DNA of 64,000 nucleotides from Gordionus sp. m RMFG-2023. Its lineage: Eukaryota; Nematomorpha; Gordioida; Chordodea; Parachordodidae. The stretch's first letter is position 1; the number at the start of each line of letters is the position of its first letter. The translations under genes and the position numbers were made by a program. The notes beneath the pieces are model-generated. The model made no database searches. It was not told where the DNA came from and worked only from the letters and a program-made list of their open reading frames with translations. The stretch covers positions 33,147,366 to 33,211,365 of the forward strand of contig NC_088777.1 in NCBI RefSeq assembly GCF_954871325.1, given 5' to 3'. Below are positions 57,411 through 64,000 of this stretch, in pieces.

Positions 57411-57605
57411 ATTATAAATTGTGACACTGATATTTTTTAATGCTATGATTTTTTTCTGAAAAACCATTTCATGGGCATGAATTTTGAAAAGTGTCTATGG
57501 CCTAATCGGTAAGAGCGTCGATTACAAATCTGATGGACTTAGGTTCGAATCTCAGCAATGATTATTTTTTTCTTAATCCAACTTGGTGGTTCCGTCCTTT
57601 GAGTT
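57411..57605 (+). mobile_element. tRNA-like SINE unit 2
   Basis: A-box TGGCCTAATCGG (57498-57509), B-box GGTTCGAATCT (57542-57552). Its tail AACTTGGTGGTTCCGTCCTT is that of the SINE at 38.6 kb rather than of units 1 and 3, so two subfamilies alternate in this array. Confidence 0.8.
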
Positions 57606-57961
57606 GTTAACTAAATTCCCATTGGACCTGAAAATATTGTCATTTGCAGACCTCTGGTGGTAAATGCATGGGAAAATAAAAGTGCCAGACGCATATCATT
57701 TATAAATAGATTCTTTGGCAGAGGTAAAATCCATTATGATCTGCTGTTTCCGATGTCATCCTGATTAGAGATCTGCAATGGGCAAATTTTGGTGCACCTG
57801 CCTGCTCATTTATTTAAAAATTTTTGTTTAACTTGCCTGTCCAATGTATAAAAATTATTATATTGGTTGATTTGGCTCTTTATGTATTATTTTAATGTTT
57901 TATACTTACACTTATAAATTATGTAATAAAAAAATAACATCTATCTATAATCTATAATAAT

Positions 57962-58398
57962 AATTTATATTAAAGCCGTAGTCACAATGTCACTGTCACA
58001 GTGTCACAATTTATAATATATTTTAAAAATTCACGATTTTTTAAAAGCGTCTGTAGCCTAATCGGCAAGAGCGTTGCTCACAAATGTGAAGCTCATGGGG
58101 TTCGAATCCCAGTAAAGATTTTTTTTACTTAATCTGGCAAAATTAATTAAATAGAAGATAAAATAATTAAGTGTGACATATTCACATACGATTCAAAGTT
58201 TGTTGTTATTTTAAAATTCAAACTATTAAATAGGTATTCTTGTATTTTTAAATTTTTCACAACGTAACAATAACAACCAATAGTATTCTTATAGCATCTT
58301 ACCATATTAAACACTCATTCATCAAAGCATCCATTAAAATGATATCTAACATTACCATCTTATACATCATAAACATATATCTATCTATAATAATATAT
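57962..58398 (+). mobile_element. tRNA-like SINE unit 3
   Basis: A-box TAGCCTAATCGG (58054-58065), B-box GGTTCGAATCC (58099-58109), leader GTCACAATGTCACTGTCACA and the long tail shared with unit 1. Confidence 0.8.
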
Positions 58399-59500
58399 AT
58401 AAAAGCCATAAACGTAGCCAGGATTTTCCTAAGGGGGGGGGGGGGGGAATTAAAAATAGTTGATATTCCTCGATTATATAGAATTAGTTACAAAATACTA
58501 GATAAAATTCCACTTTTACAGACATATTTGACAGTTAGAGAATATATTACAGTTAATATTTTAACAAATTTTACTAATCAATGCTCTTGATAATAAATAT
58601 AGAAACAATTTGCATTCAATTATTTAACGATTTATTTTAAATAAAAAATGATATTAAAAATTAATCTTCATATTATTCATCCCACAATGTCTTTAAAAGA
58701 TATTTTCTGATGTCCTTATCAATATTTTATAGTTTTCTGTAAAATATATAATTCGCTATATTGGTAAAAATTACTTGATTGTCATATGATAATTGATAAA
58801 ATTAGATATACTGTAAATCTACGACATATAATATTCCACTGTTTGTATTTTGTTTTAATTTTTTTATTTAATTTATGATTTAATTTTATCAATAGTTTTA
58901 TAATTATATTTTACTTTTATTAAGATAAATAAATAAAAATTACTCACTTTATAAAAAATTATATTTGATATATTATATTATTTAGTAATTTTATGGATCT
59001 ATTATTAATTATTATATTATATTTTACTTTTGTCTTAAGACTTATTTTTGGCTTATATTCCATTTCTTAAAAATCATTTTTGGTTCACTTTTTTTATATA
59101 TAAATGCTTTTTCCAAAAATGTATAAATTATGATGAATAGTTTTATAAAAAAATATCAACTTTTACTTTCGTTCTTTCAAATTATTGTTTATATGCATAC
59201 ATTTTTGGGGGTCCGGGAGTGGGGGAAGGACTAAGGGGGATATTTTTTATTAGCTTAAAATGATATTCACAAAAAGTGATAAATATCTTAAGGGGGGGGG
59301 AATTTCCTCTTGCCCCCCCCCTGGCAACGCCTATGATAAAAGCCATGTCATACTCACAGTATCACAATTTATAATATATATTTAAAAAATTGTCAACTTT
59401 GAAAAGGTCTGTGACCTAATCGGCGAGAGCATCGCTTACGAAGCTGATGGCCTTGGGTTCGAATCCCAGCAATGCATTTTTTTTGTTAATCTAACTTTGT
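58399..59500 (+). mobile_element. tRNA-like SINE unit 4, split by a hAT MITE
   Basis: Head (ATATATATAAAAGC) lies at 58393-58406 and the body from 59336 on. A-box TGACCTAATCGG (59412-59423), B-box GGTTCGAATCC (59456-59466). Removing the MITE restores the leader TATAAAAGCCATGTCA seen in the other units. Confidence 0.8.
58407..59335. mobile_element. hAT-type MITE inserted in SINE unit 4
   Basis: Starts CATAAACGTAGCCAGG and ends CCTGGCAACGCCTATG (16 bp inverted ends, three mismatches), flanked by the exact duplication ATAAAAGC (58399-58406 and 59336-59343). An 8 bp duplication and CA..TG ends indicate hAT. Long G runs (about 16 at 58432, and 9-10 near 59220-59320) lie just inside both ends. No coding sequence. 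Confidence 0.92.
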
Positions 59501-59759
59501 ATACTTTTTTTTAATTATATTAATTTCCTTATTTTTTTTAATTTTTATTATTTATTACTCAATAAAAAATTTAATTTTTCCATATGAGGGTTTTGTATAT
59601 TGTTATCATGGGAACAGATTTTGGATTTGGATTTATTAAGAATAAGTCTTTTAAAATTGGCTTCAAGAAATTGAAAACCAATTATTTTAGGAAGAACATC
59701 ATAGATTGTTCCAAATCAAGATGCCAAATAATCATATCCAAATCAAATTTAGATTTAAG

Positions 59760-60245
59760 ATAATGGATGTGGGTAAAATAAACGAGGACGCGTGCTCCCT
59801 GCTGGATCCCTTTGTCAGAATCTATGACATGTGGGCTGAATAAAGGAGTTTTAATGTTCCAGTATGACTCTAGGAATTTTGAATAAACAGGAAATTTTGG
59901 ATAAAAACAATTTATGAAATGTTCAGAAAATTTGCTATTGAAAGCATTTTTAAAGTCTACTTTGATAATATAGCCATGTTAGGAGGAGGATTTTGGAATA
60001 CAAATGGCATGTGAAGCTATGCCTTCTCACTTAACAACAAATCCTAATTGATAAGTATACTTAATAAGTTAAGACCCTGGGTTTTGACCCATGGCAATTA
60101 TTTTAGCTAATAATCTTCTAAATAGCCCATTGCAATGGGGTGGATACCACCACAGTTTTGTGAGATAATTAGGTTTGCCCTCGTGATTGATTCGAATCTA
60201 TTATGGCAGGTCCTTTTTTAAAAGAGTATTTAGGAAGGTTTTAAA
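59760..60245 (-). pseudogene. LINE reverse-transcriptase remnant
   Basis: Minus strand, in shifting frames: NCGGIHPIAMGYL (about 60160), RRLLAKIIAMGQNPGS (about 60115), a stretch matching VDFKNAFNS (VDFKNAFNSKFSEHF about 59960) and GIQQGARVLVYF-like sequence near 59810. The order RPIAVG...LAK...DFKNAFN...QQGDPLG is that of non-LTR reverse transcriptases. Several frames are broken. Subfamily not assigned. 59500-59760 may be more of the same element. Confidence 0.7.
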
Positions 60246-60759
60246 AGCATTTAAATGATTGTTTGAGAAGAATGTAGATTTTATACGAAGTGAGAGAGCA
60301 AAAACCATTGCGTCTGGATGTGGAAAATTTCTTAAAAGAATTGATAAATATCATAACTCACAAATCATATTTTTTTTATTTCATATTTTTATAATATATT
60401 TCGCCTTTTCTCTAAAAATTTATAGAAATCTTGGAAGGATGAATGCGGATAATCTATTCCTTTCATTTGACTTTTATTCTGATTCATCCATCGTCAAATG
60501 AAGGTAAAATTTGTTATTTATCCATATGGAGAAAATTCTGATTACCCATCATTCTTGACGGGCTTCAGCTAGTGTATAAATAAATTTCTTTTGTTATGGC
60601 AGAATGCTAAAAAAATGTTGTACACCTACTAAAAATGGTTTAACTTGTGAATGTAACATAGATATATGTGTTGAGTAAAGTCAAAACAGAATGTTTTGAA
60701 AATACTTGTAAATTGATAACCAATGGAGGATGTCATCATAATTGTTCTATTCACCTCGT

Positions 60760-60861
60760 GAATGGTACAGATTTGTACATGTTGAAGGTTTTTATTTAAA
60801 TGAAGATGGTGAATGGTACAGATTTGTACATGTTGAAGGTTTTTATTTAAATGAAGATGGT
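60760..60861. repeat. Perfect 51 bp tandem duplication
   Basis: GAATGGTACAGATTTGTACA at 60760 and again at 60811, each followed by the same 31 bases (TGTTGAAGGTTTTTATTTAA...). No differences seen, so very recent. It lies in an open frame (17-residue repeat EWYRFVHVEGFYLNEDG), but the frame has no known domain. The unit contains the palindrome GTACAGATTTGTAC. Confidence 0.93.
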
Positions 60862-60889
60862 TATTCTTGTTCATGCAAAACAAGTTTTA

Positions 60890-61002
60890 AAAAAATCCGA
60901 CCACAACTAAAAAAATTTTTTAAGAAAAACCCGGACCTGGCTTAAAAATATACTACCCGTAAACAAAATCCGGGCCGGGCCGTGCAAATGGTAGGTCTCT
61001 GA
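60890..61002. mobile_element. End fragment of the 11 kb MITE family
   Basis: AAATCCGGGCCGGGCCGTGC followed by GGTAGGTCTCTG is, reversed, CAGAGACCTACC...GGCCCGGCCCGG, matching the ends of the MITE at 10993-11420. I found no matching left end or duplication. Confidence 0.55.
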
Positions 61003-61664
61003 TTATTATATAGGGCTAAGAACACATATCAGAACGTTCTGGTAGCAATTGAGCTTTTGAGTAATTAAACATTCATTAAAATCATTATATATTCTACTAT
61101 AAAATATATATTCTACTATAAAATATGGAATTATTCCTAAAGTTATTTGCAGACGATTATATATATTTTAACTTACAAATGTTCGAAATATCTAAGATTT
61201 TAGGATTGATTTCAAAACACTCGATTTTTTGGCTTGCTACCTTTTAATATAATGCGCTCGACGCTCTAAAACTAGAATGCACTTTTAGATTCTTAGCATT
61301 CGAGTAAGAAATTTTTTTAGCTAAATTATATAAAATTCAATGACATATAGATCGGGGCATTTATCCATGTGCAACATAAAAAGAGCTAATTTTTTTATAA
61401 CCAGCCAAATTTCCCAAATGTTCGGCTCGTGGTTTAACTTTTAAAATATTTTTTTATCGATTCTTTTCGACAATAACTTAAAATATAAAAATTTTAATAT
61501 AAAAAAACATATGTTTTGTAAAATTCAAAAAACTAATCAATATTAAAATATATTTTTTTCGACTTGTTCCAAAATTTAAATTTATAAAATTATATATATT
61601 TAAAATTTTAATTTCTAAAATTATTCATTCATTTTACGAAAAAGAGGTAAATTATGATTCTAAT

Positions 61665-61805
61665 TAGCAGTCGGCACGGCCTAGTTCGGCCCACGGGTCA
61701 AGCCGAGGAAAATGATTTCCGGGCCGAGCTGATCAAATTAATTTAAATATTTTTCCGGGCCAGAACGTGCAACTTATACAAATATATTTTACGGTCTATA
61801 CCGTA
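61665..61805. repeat. GC-rich island related to the GGGCCGGG MITE ends
   Basis: GTCGGCACGGCCTAGTTCGG, TTTCCGGGCCGAGCTGATC and TTTTTCCGGGCCAGAACGTGC stand out from AT-rich flanks and resemble the interior words of the MITE family at 11 kb. Boundaries not defined. Confidence 0.4.
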
Positions 61806-61809
61806 TCTG

Positions 61810-64000
61810 GCCAAAAACTCCGTTAGAAATATTTTATCACAAAATAATGAAAAAAATTAATTTTTTTGTATTTCAATTTCACAGCTTGCTTAATCTTCTG
61901 ATTAATACATTTATAAAGCTATAATGCTGTGCCATCATAAGTGTTAAGGATATATTATCGATATGCGATAAATTGTTTTTATATTATTAATTTTTTTGAT
62001 TTCTCTTTTTTTCCTACTCCTCAAAATATTGTAAATTATTATAATGGTATCATTTTCATATTATTTTTGATGTTTTTATTTTTGTTCAAGCCTTTTTTTA
62101 AATAATAATAAAAAATATTTCCGAGGCGTAGCAGATATCCCTATCCCTACAATTTCCGTGTCATGTTTGTGGGTGGAAGGGGGGGGGGGCAAAATTTATG
62201 CGTTACTTTAAATATATTTTTTATTAAATTGGTGTCAGAATGGCGAAGGAAGGTAATTAAAAATCAGCAACTTATAAAAAAAAATTTAACACTCCAAAAT
62301 TTACATTTATTAAACAAAAAATTTAATTTCGCCTTTTTATTTATATCATTTTTATGGGTACCCCATAATTTTGAAAAATTCACATTTGAGCATCTTTAAA
62401 TGAAAGAAAAACCAGTGACTCCAGTGAAATATGAACGTGAGCTTCTGATCATCTTGATTGGATCTAGTGAAAATGTTTTACAATTTTAATCAATATTCAA
62501 TAAAAGGAAAAAGAGAATTTTCAGTAAATGTGGAAAAAATTTAAACCAAAAATAAATTTATTATTCAAAATAAATTTCGTTTTTGACATGTATTTTTATA
62601 TATTTTGTTATTGTTTCTATGGGTTAGCTGTTTGTTTTGTTTTGAATATTCAAAATCTTTATTGGTAGACCTGCTTTAATTCGTTTAAAACATTTCTTCT
62701 TCCTTTTCGTTCGGATTACGAATCCCTTATATCTTATTATTTGAAATGTTTTTTGCTTTTAACTTATTAAATTTTTATCCAGTGTGAAAAATTATATGTT
62801 CGTTATAATTTATATTATATACTGTATTTCTTAGAGATTTAGCAAATTCAGTTTTATGGTGTATAATTAGGTATATATTAATTTAATAACAAAATTGGAC
62901 CAATCATATATTCTTTATATTAATTTTTTGAATATATAGATAATATTCTGATTTAGTCATTTTTTAAATATTGATTTTGATATTGACTTATGATAAAAAA
63001 ATCATTCTTTATTTTTGCATCTTTTATTACATATCATGTTCTCGTGGAGGCATAGACAGATTTTTTTGAAATAAACTGCATAGCAGCCCCACCCCCCCCC
63101 TTCCCCCGTTAATAGTTACGCAATTTAAATTTACATGATTAGTACAATTCTTAATTAAATATTTATTGTGGTATTCCTATTTTTTTTTAAAATTTTTTTT
63201 TATTTTTTCTATAATGATTGTTTGATTAACAACGTAAATTTAATAGAGAGAATACCATTGGCTAGCTTTGAATGATGATGGTAGATGTTATGAAGTTGGA
63301 TTTAAATAGCAGTATTAAGCATATGTTTTGCGTATGCTTTGATGTCTAATATATCTCCTATTTTATGTATCTAGAAAAATATCCAAATATTTCTCTTATG
63401 CAAATGTAAACAATTGTCTTTCTTTACCAATCCATACTAATTTATTTATTTTCAAAAGCTTCTTTTTCTTACATATTTTCTTATTTATATAATACAAGGT
63501 AGATCATTTCTAATTGAAAATTAAATTCAACCAGTTGGCTTCGACTTGATGTGTTTTCTTACTTTAAAAATTCCCATTTCTAACATAATTATTTGGTACT
63601 TATAATTAGTGTCTTGATCTTTATCAATTTTAGCAAAGTTTTTTTTAAAAAAATAGAAGGCATATACGAAGATATGTATTATACTGAAAATGATACGAAC
63701 CATAATACACCGGCATTGCTATTACTTATCATTTAGACATGCTAAAGCAACAATTCCTTTGATTTCGATTTAGATATACCCGAGAAAACGTTTTACTAAA
63801 TTAGAAAATAAAGATGTGCACAAGCTAGCTGAGCAGGTTATTACTCCCCGCAAAAAAACTCATTAGTTGAGGCCCCAACATTTTCAAATCCCCTTCCCCC
63901 TCTTTCGCAAATAAGTTAAAAATGATATACTTCTTAAATTTTATTTAATTAAAATTTATTCTATATTTCAAATTTCACATAATCCTAATTATAAATAAAA
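61810..64000. other. AT-rich stretch without genes
   Basis: No coding region, RNA gene or bounded element recognised. G or C runs of 9-12 bases occur near 62179 and 63092. Confidence 0.4.

Larger units (their letters stand above)
56969..59500 (+). repeat. Head-to-tail array of four tRNA-like SINE units
   Basis: Four tRNA-like cores lie in the same orientation with A-boxes at 57061, 57498, 58054 and 59412. Spacings are 437, 556 and 1,358 bp, and the last falls to about 421 bp once a 929 bp MITE and its 8 bp duplication are removed. Each unit shares a leader (TATATAAAAGCC, a GTCACACTGTGACAGTCAC-like palindrome, then ACAATTTATAATATATATTT and AAAAAATCGT). Units 1 and 3 also share about 200 bp of tail (CTTAATCTGGCAAAATTAAT, TTCAAACTATTAAATAGGTA). 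This is tandem duplication of whole SINE-plus-tail units rather than independent insertion, at least for units 1 and 3. Confidence 0.85.

Overview
The window is strongly AT-rich eukaryotic DNA and is almost entirely made of transposable elements. Their coding remnants carry GT-AG introns, mostly 40-58 bp (two in the MULE are 77 and 119 bp), so the host is an intron-bearing eukaryote. The one convincing host gene, TMEM186 at 41.5-42.1 kb, points to an animal. The mix of piggyBac, hAT, P/THAP9-like, MULE with FLYWCH, RTE-like LINEs and a Ty3/Gypsy fossil fits an AT-rich invertebrate; I cannot name the lineage. G or C homopolymers of 9-16 bases dot the sequence.

Layout. 0.15-2.2 kb: broken piggyBac. 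2.2-6.9 kb: an internally deleted hAT (hAT-2, minus strand) with a larger ZNF862/DUF4371-type hAT (hAT-1) inserted in it. 7-16 kb: mostly non-coding AT-rich DNA with two MITEs and a small minisatellite. 16.3-17.0 kb: deletion derivative of hAT-1. 19.0-23.3 kb: three ~250 bp tandem repeats followed by a nearly intact EN-RT LINE. 23.66-25.62 kb: hAT-3 with clean ends. 26.76-32.22 kb: Ty3/Gypsy fossil with a LINE fragment inside its 5' LTR and a 60 bp minisatellite near its 3' end. 32.3-40.1 kb: P/THAP9-like element on the minus strand, expanded by a LINE insertion, an inverted duplication, and a MITE that itself carries a tRNA-derived SINE. 40.5-42.2 kb: duplicated TATA-bearing segments and then TMEM186.

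43.09-54.02 kb is the most striking object: a ~10.9 kb Mutator-like element whose two ~0.5 kb terminal inverted repeats are arrays of about 34 units, each a GCGAA box plus 9 degenerate bases, in 14 bp register. It carries a FLYWCH-MULE transposase gene with introns on the minus strand, and a further hAT (hAT-4), which contains its own inverted duplication, sits inside it with a perfect 8 bp target duplication. 54.0-64.0 kb: minisatellite, hAT-3-related remnant, a 6-copy ~115 bp tandem repeat, a head-to-tail array of tRNA-like (SINE) units split by a hAT MITE, a LINE reverse-transcriptase remnant, and AT-rich DNA with no gene that I can see.

The elements do not form a pathway. The value of the window is in the order of insertion, which can often be read exactly from target-site duplications. 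All reading was by eye; copy counts, identities and ends should be confirmed by alignment.
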